From Tachypleus tridentatus (taxonomy: Eukaryota > Arthropoda > Merostomata > Xiphosura > Limulidae), in assembly GCF_004210375.1 (NCBI RefSeq), contig NC_134834.1, forward strand, positions 156,817,290 through 156,881,289: a DNA stretch of 64,000 nt. The letters run 5' to 3'. Below are positions 11,501 through 26,500 of this stretch, piece by piece. The position numbers and the translations under genes were made by a program. The notes below the pieces were generated by a model. It did no database searches. It was not told the DNA's origin and worked only from the letters and a program-made list of their open reading frames with translations. The stretch's first letter is position 1. Every line of letters begins with the position of its first letter.

Positions 11501-14500
11501 GTTTAAACTGTGATAGTAATAACAGCTATAGAGTACATGATGAAATTTTTATCAGTGATGTTTATACATTTTAATCAACTTGCATTATAAGAACCACAAA
11601 AAAAGACTTAAATAATGCTCCCATCTGAACTTATAGTGCACAGGTTTGTTGTAATCTTTTTGACATCACTCTCTAACTTCTTCTCTGTCCAAAACAGCCT
11701 CTATAAATGCCTTTTCTCTTGTTTCATTATGTCTATGATTTAATTGTTGTCTATTAAAATTTATAGTTTATGTATTTTGATTCTTTCTTTGTGACAAATC
11801 TGGAATTTGGGTATAATATTTGTCAGACCTCCTTTTAGTGAGCCTAACTGCAGAAAATCCTTGTACTTGAGTATATCGTAATAGCAACCACATACCTACA
11901 TTATTAGGGTGACTTATCACAGTACTATATACAGTCATGTGAAAAAGTTAGGACACCCTATGAAAGTCTGTATATTTTTGTAAAATTTTTGGATATATAG
12001 ATATTTAATCTCAATTTTAGTTATAGGAATATAACTAAACAATTAAAACTGAAGAAAAGACTTTTCAAGATCTTCTGTAAATGTAATTCTCCAAAAATGC
12101 ATATTCTAACTGAGGAAAAAGTTAGGACACCCCTACATTTATTCCCACTTAAAATGGTTCAACTCACACTCAGGTGTATCACACCAGGTGCACATGATTA
12201 GAAGATAGTTACTCAGCATTGTGAATGAGGCTTGCCCTATTTAAACCTCAGACATTTAGTTTGGTGTGCTCCTGACTGTTGAAGTGAGAGTGAGTACCAT
12301 GGTGAGAGCAAAAAAGCAGAAAATAGTCAACAAGTGGAGGGCTTTCAAAACAACTGCCACCATGCCCAGGTCTGGTTGTCCAAGCAAGTTCACCCCGAGA
12401 GCAGATCACAAGATGCTAAAAGAAGTCTCCAAACACCCTAACATGTCATCACGGGACCTACAGCAGGTTCTGGCTACTGTGGATGTGTAAGTGCATGCCT
12501 CTACAATCAGAAAGAGACTGCACAAGTTTAACTTGTATGGGAGGTGTGCAAGAAGGAAACATTTGGTCTCTAAGAGAAACATCAAGGCCAGGCTGAAGTT
12601 TGCCAGAGAGAACGTAGACAAAGATCAGGACTTCTGGAATAATATTCTTTGGACAGATGAGTCCAAAATTGAATTATTTGGACACCAGAACTGAGAACAT
12701 GTTTGGCATAAACCAAATAGAGCATTCCAGGGAAAGAACCTCATACCAACTGTGAAGCATGGAGGTGGAAGTGTCATGTTTTGGGGTTGCTTTGCTGCAG
12801 CAGGACCTGGACAGCTCACAATCATAGAATCCACCATGAATTCTACTGTGTATCAGAGGGTGCTTGAGGATCATGTGAGACCATCTGTAAGAAAATTAAA
12901 GCTGAAGCGGAACTGGACCCTGTAACACGACAATGACCCAAAACATACCAGTAAATCCACCAAGGACTGGCTGAAAACTAAGAAATGGAGAGTCCTGAAA
13001 TGGCCAAGTCAAAGCCCAGATCTTAATCTCATTGAGATGCTTTGAGGTGACTTGAAATGGGCTCTACATGCAAGAAACCCCTCAAACATCTCACAGCTGA
13101 AAGAATTCTGCATTGAAAAGTGGGGCAAACTTTCTTCAGACTGATGTCAGAGACTGATAGATGGCTACAAGAAGCACCTCACTGCAGTTATTTCAGACAA
13201 AGGGGGTAACATTAGCTATTAGGGGGTAGGGTGTCCTAACTTTTTCCTCAGTTAGAATATGCATTTTTGTAGAATTACATTTACAGAAGATCTTGAAAAG
13301 TCTTTTCTTCAGTTTTAATTGTTTAGTTATATTCCTATAATCTCTGTATTGTTGAAATTGAGATTAAATATCTACATATCCAAACATGTTACAAAAATAC
13401 ACAGGCTTTCATAGGATGTCCTAACTTTTCACATGACTGTAGATGTTTGTTGTTTAATTAAAGTTTTATACTTGTATTGAAGAACTTTAACAAATTTCTC
13501 ATGCTGGTTAATTACTTCCATTGAAAGTGGTAGCTTACCTTCTCTTTTCATTCCCATTATTAGGCATTTTTGATAGCGACAATACTGACAACGATTTCTT
13601 TGGCGTTTGTCAACAATACAATTCTTTTCTTCTCGACAAGCATATGCTAAGTCTTTACGGACTGTTCTCTTAAAGAAGCCTTTGCAGCCTTCACAGCTAT
13701 AGTATAAGAACAAAATAACAAACATTGTAAATAAACTCTGTATATTTTATTTTAGTATACCAAATTGTGACTCAGAGAGCCAAAATTGTTTAAAATGTTA
13801 AATATCAAAAACTACATTGTTTCAGCAACTGGCTGTGCTATGCCACTTTAATTTTGTTTGTTATCATGAAACAGTTACATCAGTTATTATTTCCTGGTGA
13901 ATGAAACCTAGTATTAATACTGAGTAACAGCAAATACTAATATTTAATGACTAATAGTTATCAGGTTCATCCAGGAAAAAAACCAACATGGCACCATAAT
14001 AATGGAAGTTTGAAAATTCACCCTTAGTGATTTTAGTTAATTGTATTCTGATTGTCAAAAGAAAATAAAATTTAACTGTTTGAAGTTTGTTAATTCCACC
14101 AGTAAATAGAAAATGCTACATACACTGGGCTTTGATAAGTAAATTTAATAGAAGGGAATGCTAAGACCATATCTGTTTCATCTAACAGAAGGAAAGATTA
14201 ACATATTGAGCTTATTAGTTTTGTGTAGCAGATAGAAATGCAAAAATACTGTGGTATATCAATCAATTCCTGCTTCTTTATAGAATGTTTTTAAAATTTT
14301 GATTTAATCTAGTGTATGTGTGTAGTTTTCAATTAACATGTTTGTCAAGAAAGTTGTTAAGTTCATTTCCCTCTAACTGGATGTTTTCCTGTGTTGTTCA
14401 TCATAAGTAATACTTTTACTGTCCATGGTAAGTAGCTGCACAGTTGTACTTAATACATGAAAGTAAATGGCAGTTTTCCCATTGGTAGATCACACGATAT

Positions 14501-17500
14501 CTTTAGAGTATAAACTCCATTATTTTCTAATATGAATGGCTCGTCACATGAGTGGCATTAGTCACCCTTCAATAGTGTGACATTATAGATTTAAGTATAT
14601 AATGTGATGTTTTCACAGACTGATAATTACAGAAAGATTATAGAATTTTTGGAAGAATTACAGCTTTCTCTAAATTTATAATAAAGAGCTAACACTTGTA
14701 AAAACAACCACTCTTCGTGCTTAAATAATACATACACTATTGTTTTGTATTGAGAGCAAATATTACCTTCACTGTGGTTTTACATTTGTACAAAGTCAGA
14801 TAATTTAGAAAAATTCGTAATTACTTCACAATGTTTTCTGGAGGAACCTCTCATTACATAGGGACATATCTTATTCACTCTTGGGAGAAATCACTTTCAC
14901 TTGAGAATACCACAACACTAAAATTTAGTGAATAAGGCATCTCAGATTTTCAATAGAAGAAAATACAAATACTTGGTGATCATTTATGCATGTCAGCTTT
15001 GCCTGTTAGAGAGAAATACTGTAAACACTTGGTGACTGAGGCATATTAGTTTTGTTTAATAGAAAGAAATACTGACATTTAGTGACTGTGGCATATCACT
15101 TTGTTAGGCAGTAGGAAATACTAACAGTTAATAACTTAAGCATATCAATTTTGTTTAGCAGAGGGATTTACTAACATTTGGTGGCTGTGGCATATCAGTA
15201 TTATTTACTAGAGGGATGAACTAACATTTGGTGGATGAGGCTTGTCAAATTTGTTTATTAGAGGGATATACAACATTTGGTGATCAAGGCAGCATGTCAC
15301 ATCTGTTTAGTAAAGGGATATACTAACGCTTGGTGACTGAAGCGTGTTACATCTGTTTAGTAGAGGGATATACTAACATTTGACTGAGGAATACACTAAC
15401 ATTTCATGACTAAAGCAAATCAGTTTTGTTTGGTAGAGGGATATACTAACATTTGATGACCAAGGCATGTCACATTTATTTAGTAGAGGGATCCACTAAC
15501 ATTTGGGGAATGAAGCATGTCACATCTGTTTAGTAGAGGGATATACTGACATTTGATGACTGAGACATGTCACATTTGTTTAGTAGAAGGACACACTAAC
15601 ATTTGGTGACTGAATCATATCAGTTTTGTTTGGTAGAGGGATATACTAAAATTTGGTGACTGAGGGATACACTAACATTTGGTGACTAAGGAATGTGACA
15701 TTTGTTTAGTAGAGGGATCAACTAATGTTTGGGGAATGAGGCATTTCAGTTTTGTTTAGTAGAGGGATACACTGACATTTGGTGACTGAAGCATATCAGT
15801 TTTGTTTATTAAAGGGATATACTAATATTTAATGACTGAGACATGTCACATTTGTTTAATAGAGGGAAATAATAAATCTCAGTGAATGGAGTCTGAAAAT
15901 GTCTTCTAATAGAATGGAATATTAATTACTAATTGAGGATTATCATTTTAAGCAGGTACAAAAAATAATAAAATTTAAGTTAGCTGTGTTTCATTTAACT
16001 TGTGAAAATTAGCCATGTTGTGTTTACTTCTATAGTGATATAGAATTTTAAAATTTTTGATTATTTAGTTTTCATACTGTTATGACAGCTACTCATGGTG
16101 CAGAAAGTTATTACCTTTGTTTTATTCTAATTGCTCCATTTCTTTGCTCTCTAATGTCTCCTCTGCCTGCAGGAATATTTCAGTATTGTGTACAGAATCT
16201 GAACTGAACGAGTTGGCACTGAAATATTCAAGCTGGCTGATTATGACAGTGATTGAAAATGACAGCTAACTAATACTCTTAGGGAACAGAAATTATGAGG
16301 TGACACCCTCAACAGTACAAAGAAGGTGAGTTTACATTTTAGATTTGAATGTACTTTCTATATTCATCTGTACTTGGTTTTTATATAGGACTAGAAAGCC
16401 AATGAACTATTCAATGATCCAGTATGGATGATTATCAACTTATCTGTGATGGTATGCACACTTTTTGTATGTGTGTGTGTCTAAATAAAGATTGTTTTAA
16501 CTGTCCCTAAAATGTGTCTGACCTGTTTATTTCATAAACAACAAAATTCATTTTAGTAATCACCTTCAGAACACTCCCCTTATTTCTTGGTCAAATTTGC
16601 AGTTATTTTAGGTTTACCAGTTTGATACTGGTAAGAAACTTTGTTTTATATGAAAATACCTCAAGTATAAGGGAAGAAGAAATTTCAAGTGTTTTTACTG
16701 AAAAAATTGCTTATTTGATATGTAGGTGTATGCATCACAACCAAAAGATAAAAAAGCAACTGAGGGTCATCAACATGAAGTTTGACACCTGCCAAACCTG
16801 AGACAACTTGAGAAGGTCTCCACATATCTCCCAAGCTGTTCTGGTCCACACTATGGACAATCAACCAAGAGGGACTGAGCATGTCACTGGTGAATGGCCT
16901 CCACTAATTAGAACTATTTCCCCAGCAAGTGAGGGACTGATTATCTAAAGATTACAGCTAGGACAATCAAGTAATTTAAAGATTGCTGGCTGAAATGGTG
17001 TAGTGCATTTTGCTTTCTGAGCTTCTAGTAGTAATGTAAAATACAGCATATCCACTACACCATATGGTTATTGCTCAATTTTCTGAGCACAGATGGTCAC
17101 ATAGTTGAAATAATGCTGACTTTTCAAAAGGGCATCATGATCCCTTACTTTCTGAGCCATTGAGCAGTAGTTGAAGTGCAATGTATACACAATACATAGC
17201 CGGTCTTACCTATAAGGCAAAGTGGGCAATTGCATAGGGCTCCACACATGGAAGGGCCCTCAGTTTTCTTATCATTATGGGGCCCCATTTACTGAATTCT
17301 GCACAGGGCTTCAGAATGACTAAGAATGCCCCTTGCACAACATTATGGAGTTTCTGTTAAATCATCAATGATCATTAGGTGAAGCACCTAGTGACAAAAA
17401 GGAAGTGTCATTTCTTGTTTTTCAAGCTACCAAGTGATTCACACCATGATTTATTATAGATTTTTAGACAAATTTGTTAGATGCAAAGTTGAAGCTGTTG

Positions 17501-20500
17501 TATGGTAAGTGTTCTAGCTACTCCTGTTATAAAAAGAAAAAATACCAGTAACAGAAAATACACCAACCTAGAAATTTAGGGGCCAACAACTATCAGATTT
17601 CATCTAGTTAAAGCATTGCATCTTAGTAATGGAAGTTTGAAAATTGACTCTCAATTACTATAATTCATCATATTCAGATAGTTAAAAGAAAATTAAACTG
17701 AAGTGTTTGAAGCTTGTTAGTTTCATCTACTAAAGAGAAAATACTACTTTCACTGGGGTTTGATAAGTAGATTTAGCACAAAGTAATGATAAGACCATAC
17801 CAGTTTCCTCTGAGAGAATGAAAGATTAACAGTACTTTAGTTATACAACCTTGTTATTTTTGTTTCTATATTTATGATTCAATGCTTAAGCATTAAGGGA
17901 AAAAAATGCAAAAGCAAATGTTACCAAAGAGAAAAACATTACCTTGAAACCTGAAGTAAAATTTTCAATCAGAATTTTACATATAGAAGAACTTGATATG
18001 TTATTAAAATTTTTGGAATTATACATCAAATTGATATTTTGACCATCTATCATACTGACAGTAAACTTATAAATTCCAGTTTTTAATTTTGTCCATTATT
18101 AACCACAGGGTATGCCTGCTATTGCCATTTTGCAAGATCTTAAAAGGCATACTTTGATATAAAAAAAAAAAAAATTCACGCTAATTCAATATTATATGGT
18201 TTCTATGTAAGGAATGTCTTCAATAATATATAGAATTTAGGATATTTTGCCAAATTTCCAATTTTTCCTGGTTTCTGTACATTTAAAATACACAAAGGAG
18301 TTAAGAACTCAACTTACAGTTCTAGGGATTAAAAATATCGAAGACTACTTGAATTTCTAAAGTGTTTTTTTTTATATTTAAGTAAATGTTTAAAAACTCA
18401 AGTCAGCCTTTTACTGTTCTTACATGCAGTTATCTTGAGAGACAAGCAAACAAGATAATACATCACACCCTTGTAACAAATGCTTGATAGTAAAGGGATA
18501 AATTTTAATTCCCTGTGTATACAAGCTGTGAAGCAACTTATAACAGTCTCTTTAGCAATGTCAGCTGTGAAAACATAAATATTCTTTGTAAATTAGAAAA
18601 AAGCTACCTCTGAATTTTAACCTCTTTATTGGCTTACAAAAACAATTAAGAGATTTGACTCAAAGTATTAAAACTGTTTTTCAAGTTATGGCTAGAGCTT
18701 ACATACACAAAACGTTCAGCTAATTACACAGTACCTGTATACTCCATAATGCTTGCCTGATGCTCTGTCACCACATATGGAGCAAAGATGCTTGGATCCA
18801 CTAAGTGGATGATTTGGTGGAAAACTGTTCTGTTGTTGTAAAGAATTCTGAAAAATCAATATATATATATATATGTTGAAAAAAATTATTGAAAGTAATA
18901 ACAACACACAAACATACTGGTATATCTTATGTCTTCAACATTATGTTACATAACACCATAAAAATTTTGCAAAAATATACTTTTAAAGAAATTACCAATC
19001 CAAGTCCTAGGCAGGATGAAAAGTAAAATTATTATTATTTTCTCAACTTGTATAATTTAATATATCATAAAAAATCTCTAACCGACAAAAAAAAACAGTT
19101 CTTCCTCTCAAAAGTGCTATGGATTTCATCAAGATTTTGTAATGTGATTTTAACAAACTTTACAAATTATTCTCATTTCTATGTACTTAAAACCTGGTTT
19201 CATACATTAATCACATTATAGAGAGAATATTATATGCCAATGAGAGTTAATACATATACCAATTTAAACAGTAAACATCCTAAACTAAGCCCATCAAACT
19301 TCTAGCCAATATCATGGAGTGCTACCATCTGTAATCTAACTAGATAGTATTCTTATCTGCTGTATGGTCATGCTCAAAGTGTTATATACAGGTTATATGA
19401 AAAGGTGAATGAATAACTACTACCACATTGGTATCAATGGGTCTTGCATTTGGGGAAATTATCAAACAAACATGAGAAGTGATTCTCAAAAAAAAACTTA
19501 CAGTTTGCAAAACAAAGTTATTGGCAAGGATTCCAGGAAAGCTTGGATGTGAAAAGTTGCTTGTAACACCTATGTTCATCCCTGCTGTAGTCACTGCAAA
19601 GTTTGATGTCCCTATGCCATTGGTTGGTGACAAAGGACTGGTTACTCCACCTGAATTCAAGGATGGAGTAACATTTTTTTAATGTATTTTCTCTTACTTT
19701 TATGCATCTTGAACCTATTAACAACAGTCTTAATTAGTTAATTAAGGTATTTAATACAAATATTTAGGATAAAAATTAAGCAAATACACATTTCATGAAA
19801 ATGTTGCATACAAAACTGCTCTCTAAACAAGATTGGCCTTAAGTACTTTGCCATCATAGAAAGTATCTTAAAATTTCATCCTCAGTAAATGCAGATATAA
19901 CTTTACAGAAAGGAAATGTTGTAATTTCTAGTAAATTTTTATTTTAACAAACCCATCTGCATTTTACTTCAAACTGTCAGGATTTAGAACTTTATTTTTC
20001 TCAGTTTTTTAGCTGTAAAGGTGTAAAGCACTTTATTAATATCCAGTTTCATAAAGGTTTAATATTTAAATTGATTATCTTACAGTGGCTGTTCCTATAA
20101 ACATATTTTCCAAGTTTCCATTCCCAATTTGCCCCTAAAGAAGAAAGGTCCACTTTTTGAAAACATTTGTGTTATAAGGTTTTTATCCTAACAAATTTTC
20201 CTAGTCAGTAAGACACAGCAGTGAAGGTTAAGTGAATATGAGATATATAATTCTATTGAAGATAAAATTAACATAAAAACGTTTTTATATTTTTACCACC
20301 TGAAGCAGTTCTATCCCACTTAACTAATAATCTGGGCCTGTCTTGGGCACTTAGAAAGTGTCCAACACTGAAAGTAATAATATTCACTATGGATTTTAAA
20401 AGCTTAGCAAATCATCATGTTAAACAATACTTAGATAAATTATTCTTTTTTAATAAGTTAAAAGATCCTTACAAGTGTCTTCTATGGTTTTTACCAAAGC

Positions 20501-23500
20501 CATATAAAAATTTCAAAAAAATCAATACTTTAGTAATTTCAGTATCTGTTTTAATAAGTGACTATATATTTTGTTATTTATCTTATTTCCAAAACAAAGT
20601 AAATATTTAGAGGTGTGTTTCCTGAAATAAGTACAGTGTCTAACTCACACTGTCACAGTGACACTTTTATAGACTGTTATTTCACAGTCACTTAGAAAAT
20701 AAATCTCAACATTATGATCTAAAAAATTTTACTCTAGATTAAAGAAAATCCTTATAAGAAACTACAAATCACAATTCATTCCATATTTAATAAAACACTT
20801 TCTGTGGTTAATTATTTTTGATGATTATTAACCATAAATCAACATACTTCACATAAAATAAGAAACTTTTTAATAAACTTATAATCTTTTATCATTTTAA
20901 AACCATTTTCAAATTTCCAGAAACAATATTTTACTTTCATTGCTCACAATCAATCTTTAAATTTTATGGTGGGATATTTTTCAGCACTCTTTCAGTCCTA
21001 TTATTTAAACATGTTGGAAAAACAAACAATATAATCTGTAAAACTACCATAGAAGAGAATCATTACAGCTGAAGACACAAATGCATATTTATTATATTTT
21101 CATCAACAATGTGAAAAATAAGTTTTATTTTAAAAAATGGGTGTGACAGTTGATTGTAAGAAACATGTACAGTCTTAAGCCTTAAATAAAACAAGTACTG
21201 TAGCTATTTATTTAATGTACAGTATTGTATATTATTTCAAAGTAATTTATCATTAGCTTTTATTTATAAATTTTACATAAACAATGTGTATGTGTATATA
21301 TAAAATTAAACATGTTTAAACAACAGCATATCAAATAACTTTCAATGCTAAAACTATGTAGAATTAAAGTTAAAAACTGTACACAGATAATGTGCAATTT
21401 TTTATTCAAACATTTATTAGTCACTGTTAAAATTACATCTACATTCTATAATTATATGAATGATATCTACATTTGTTAATGCTATTACTAAATGCATATT
21501 TTAGACAGTTAATGGTGAAAATGATAGGTTTAAACTTACAATTACCAATGAGGTTAATATTTATGCAACAACTTGCTTTTGGGTCAAAGACATTGTTTAT
21601 TACAGGGTTCCTGATAACATATGAGTCACTTAAAAACTATGAACAAAATGTTATCAATAGTACAATTAAAACTAATTACTGCTAAGGTCCCCTACAAGTC
21701 TTACCTAGAAAATGAATCATTTCATACCAACATTCTTTACTTGCTATGCAGCAAAATCATGAAATTATTTACTATGTTCAATAATGAATAATAAACAACT
21801 CAGTAATATGAGGGTTATGTTAGACTAAAGTAACATACCATAAAATGAAATGATTAGGGAAAAAAAGTGTACTACTTCTAATTTTACTTTTAATTTCAAA
21901 TGAACTGCTCATTATACTATCACATTGTTTACCTCTTTTTCCAAAACCTTTGGTGACTGGTAAATGTTTTCCATTCATTATTGTTAAATGTATGAGGTGA
22001 GACATGTTAATTTTGTAAAATGTTGCATCTTTTGAAACATTGTGGTTGTCCATCTATACTTCAATCTTGGAGAAAAAGAGACTAGAGACAGTTCTTAATG
22101 TTTGTCTCTAATCTCTATTTTAACATAAAAGCAACCAAAAACCTTCAAAATTTCATAAACTTTATTAAACCTTGTAAGTTTGTATATGTAGGTAATAAAA
22201 CAGTTGTAACAAACAAGCTGCCAGCTAAAAAGGAAAAACTATATATTAAACACTACATGTAAATCAGAACAAAATCTGCATGCTTGTAAATGTTTATTAT
22301 TTATGAAATGTCACTTTAATTCAATATTAAATACTTTAGAAAAACTATCAAAAATTTGAATACACTGTCTTGTGAAGTATATTCATTCTTGCTACAAAAC
22401 ATTTATTGTGTGTGTATATATATGTGTCTCTGTGTTAGCAACTATCACCCATAGTTAGCTGGTTTGACTGCCATAATTTTTGATACAGAAACTTAAAACT
22501 GTCTGAATATTTACATTAGCTAGTTTATTCTGGAGTTTTTGCCCTAGAATGAATAAAAAACACTGAAATAGGGCATTTTTCCATTTTTTATAGACACTTT
22601 GCTATTAATTTAAAGAAACAAATAATTAAACAGTTAAATGAATTAGTTATTACCTTCCACAAAGCAAAGTATGCACTTAGCATCTGATAAGGTCTTTATG
22701 GATTTAATAATAAAAAAAAAAAGGATTGTTTGTTTTTTTTAATTTTGCACAAAGCTACTCGAGGGCTATCTGCACTAGCCGTCCCTAATTTACAAGTGTA
22801 AGACTAGAGGGAAGGCAGCTAGTCATCACCACCCACAGCCAACTCTTGGGCTACTCTTTTACCAACAAATAGTGGGATTGACCGTCACATTATAATGCCC
22901 CCATGGTGAGCATGTTTGGTGCGTCCAGGATTCGAACCCATGACACTCAGATTACGAGTCGAATGCATTAACACGCTTGGCCAATAAAAAAGGAAGGGCA
23001 CATTATCTAACTTTGTCCTCTATACAGTTTTTGCTTCCTTAATGGATACTTTTAGTTAGTAAAATAAGTAAATATATTACACAAAGTCATCCACACTACT
23101 CTGCATGTGTTAGCTAAATTCAAAAGAAACATATTCTAAAACATGTTAATGGTAATATATTTTTCTTATAGCATTTGTTCAGACACACATTAGCTTTAGA
23201 CCACCAACATAGCTTTTAGCCACAATGATAGACAGTTTACAATAACATGAACTACATCTAAAACCAAATGTTCCTTGAAAGCTGAGTTCAACATTTAGTT
23301 TAAGCACAATATTGAGGGGAATGTTCAATGTCACATTAAGCTTATTTTAATGCAAAAATCATTTTGTTCACAGTTTGTAGTATATCAGATATCTTGAAGT
23401 AATAGTCACTGTAACATCAATCCAAATCTTGATTCACCTAGCTTTCTGATCAAACAGACAAATGTGTCAGGAAGAGAAGTTACTTAAACTTGTATCTGGT

Positions 23501-26500
23501 CTATTTTACCTGGAAATATGGCCCAATACTATAAGTTAACAGTATAGCAAATTTGTCTACCATGTGTAGAAAAATGGTAAACAATAAAATAAAATTAGTT
23601 TAAATGCTTTTATAATGAAAACTATTAAATTAATTGTCTATAGAAATTATTGTAATTATTCTACATTTATATAGAAAGGTCTTCTATTTTTGCAGATGAA
23701 GTTGTGAGGTGAAGATTTTTCATACAATCGTTTCACTCCCAGTTTCTAATTGGTTGACAATATAGGCTTTCAACTTTTCACAATGATAAATATCAGTAGC
23801 AAGTTTAAGGATAACAATTTGAAATCTATGGTGGGTTTAGTTCTGATTCTATAGTTAGTAGAAGAATGGGTGCCAATTCTTATTTGTACATGGTATACCC
23901 TGAAATAAAGTGTCAGAGAAAAAACTTTTAAACTATATTTTGACTTTATAGTATGCATAAAAATGTCTAGGGAGGTTCTTCTCTGACAGAAAATCAAGTT
24001 AGACCTTTTCCTTATAGGTTAAGTGAAACTTAAAATATAAACTATTTTGGTATCCTTCTAGATTATATTTACAGATCTGCCATATTACTACTCATATAGA
24101 TAAGTTTCTATCCTATTGCAAAACCAAAGGTTTTTTAGTCTTAACTGTTTACTTCTCTGCACATCTCAATTAGTAAACTCTTCCCTCAGTTCCCTGCCAA
24201 TAAAACAAAACTCATGTACTGTATATATCTCTAGCAACGTAACGTCCTATATTTCACAAAACACCTTTTGTTTGATCAAGCATTTTTATGCAATGTTTAA
24301 CAATATTCAACTCGTGAAATATTGAAAATTATGCTCAAGATCATTATTATTTATCATTATGCTATGCTACAGCTCTACATCATGTATTTTGTAACGAGGA
24401 GATATAAAATTTAAAACTACTCTAGCATGTTATTATACTATAACTTAGTTTCATGCCGTTTATACAATGGTTTTTAAATTAATTAATTATATTAATATCA
24501 AATGCATTTTGAAAGGAAGACATATTCAGAGTTGTTAAAAGGTAGTAATCATTGAATAGTTAATAATAAATTTACATAATAATAAAAAGTTTATTTTATA
24601 TTGCAGTGTTATTTTCTTTCTTCTCTGCAATTTTTGTTGAAAGTGTCTATCGTCATTACTCGTGCAGTATGAAAAAGTTCTTTGAAGCATTACTGCCACC
24701 GCAGGCTTTTGTCCAATCAGAGACCTGATTTGGGTAGCCCTCACAAGATTTTCGTCCTATCAAAGACCGGTCTTGGATAACACATAATATTCTCTGTATT
24801 ACAGAAATGTGAGTTTTTTTTTTTTTTTTTTAAAGAATGATATAAAACAAAGGGGCGCTACTTTCGTAATTACAATTAATTTACAATCCTTTTAACACAC
24901 ATAAAAGGATGGATATGATTACAACTGCATAAACGAAGAAAATTTAATAATTGGTTGAACAATCTCCATTTTTTTATTTAAAAAAGGATGACGTTACTAA
25001 CTAGCGTTTTTCGTCAAATGGCCAGGTGGTTAAGGCACTCGACTAGTAAGCCGAGGATCGCCGGTTCGAATCACCTTCACACCAAAACAAGCTCACCCTT
25101 TCAGCCGCTGTATAATGTGACGGTCAATCCCACTATTCGTTGGTAAAAGAGTACCCCAACAGTTGACGGTGGGTGGTGATGAGCAGCTGCCTTCTCTCTA
25201 GTTTTACACTGTTAAAATAAGGGACGGTTAGCGCAGATAATCCTCGTGTAGCTTTGCGCGAATTCAGATACAAACAAACTTTTTGTCATGTGGTACAATT
25301 TACAACCACCATTCTGATAATGATGAGCTCCAGCTGGAAATGTCATTCTTTTTCAAATAAAAGATAAAGTCTTGGCGGTTGTTCAATTTATTACTTAATT
25401 TCGACACACATTTAACACAATCAAATTTCTTTTGAGGGGAGAGTCCATAAATTCGCGATGTCTGAAATGCGAAATAAAAAAAAACAAACTCAAGAACAAA
25501 CTAATTGATATTTAAACATTCTCTTTTCAGATATCAAGTTTGTATGTGTTAACTGTAGAACCTGATCCTTTATCATACGTATTCGTTGATAAGAGCAGCC
25601 CAAGAGTTGGCGGTGGGTGATGATGACTAAATTAGGGACGGCTAGTGCAGATAGCCCTCGTGTAGCTTGTTTGTTTGTTTTGGAATTTCGCGCAAAGCTA
25701 CGCGAGGGCTATCTGCGCTTACATTTAAATTAACAAATTGTTTATGCCTGAGTCAATGTTTTAAAAAGTACACAGATACAGGTATACAGTCACTTTCCGC
25801 GAATATAGTACCTTTAAACACGTAAATACATCTTCTGGCCACATACTTGGAAAACTGCAGGCTGCCAACCACGTTATTTATTCTTGCGAACAGAATATTG
25901 TTAGCAGCTGTTAAAAGAGGCAATGACGATCAATGACAACAAAAGTGGACTATTACAACTGCTACACCAGTCAAAGAAGCAACATCCGTTCACATATATG
26001 TATTAGCTTAATGCCAAGGCCAAGCATATCAAATAAAAACAGTCCTTCTGAAACTGTGCCAATCGTGTGGTACTATTCCCCTTCCCATGAACCGGCAGAA
26101 TCTGCAACTATAATTGTGTGTGTTATTTCTAGGTCTATACGCAACATCCTACATTGAGGTCATGAAACTTGACTGATTATGCGACAGAATCTAAAGTATG
26201 ATATCTTGTAATGTTATATAATTTGTACCGAAAATATGCGTATATTAAAGAAATACGATTCAACACTTCTTACTTGAATAATATTTTGGTAACATACCTG
26301 AAACCGTACAGTAACTATCGAGTTGTTTTCATACTGTTTATTGTTGTTCTTGTTGTTGGTTTGTTTTTTTTATAGAAAAGCCACATTGGGCTATCTGTTG
26401 AGCCTACCGCAAGGAATCGAATCTCGAATTTTAGCGTTGTAAGATTGTAGACTGAAAGCTGTTCCACCGAAAGGCAAACTGTTCCTGGAGATAAAGTCGA

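Larger units (their letters stand above)
8749..13538 (-). other. RXR intron 4
   Basis: Intron of 4790 bp between the DNA-binding domain and the hinge. It contains the minisatellite (9045-10177) and a Tc1-like element (11932-13439). Between 10178 and 11931 I see no gene or known repeat; the overlapping short frames at 10243-10548 on both strands have no recognisable domain. Confidence 0.85.
13697..18734 (-). other. RXR intron 3
   Basis: Intron of 5038 bp splitting the first zinc finger. It carries a degenerate 51-bp tandem array (about 14940-15880) and two diverged copies of a ~205 bp segment. A stretch near 17195-17345 rich in GGGC and GGCCCC blocks looks like an old repeat copy that I cannot name. 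The reading frame at 16685-16882 has no recognisable domain. Confidence 0.8.

Noticed and set aside
17195..17345. GC-rich block as a gene exon
   Set aside because: No open frame with a family signature and no splice context; it looks like a dispersed repeat that I cannot name.
19382..19682. Plus-strand frame over RXR exon 2 as a separate gene
   Set aside because: It is the shadow of the RXR exon on the opposite strand.
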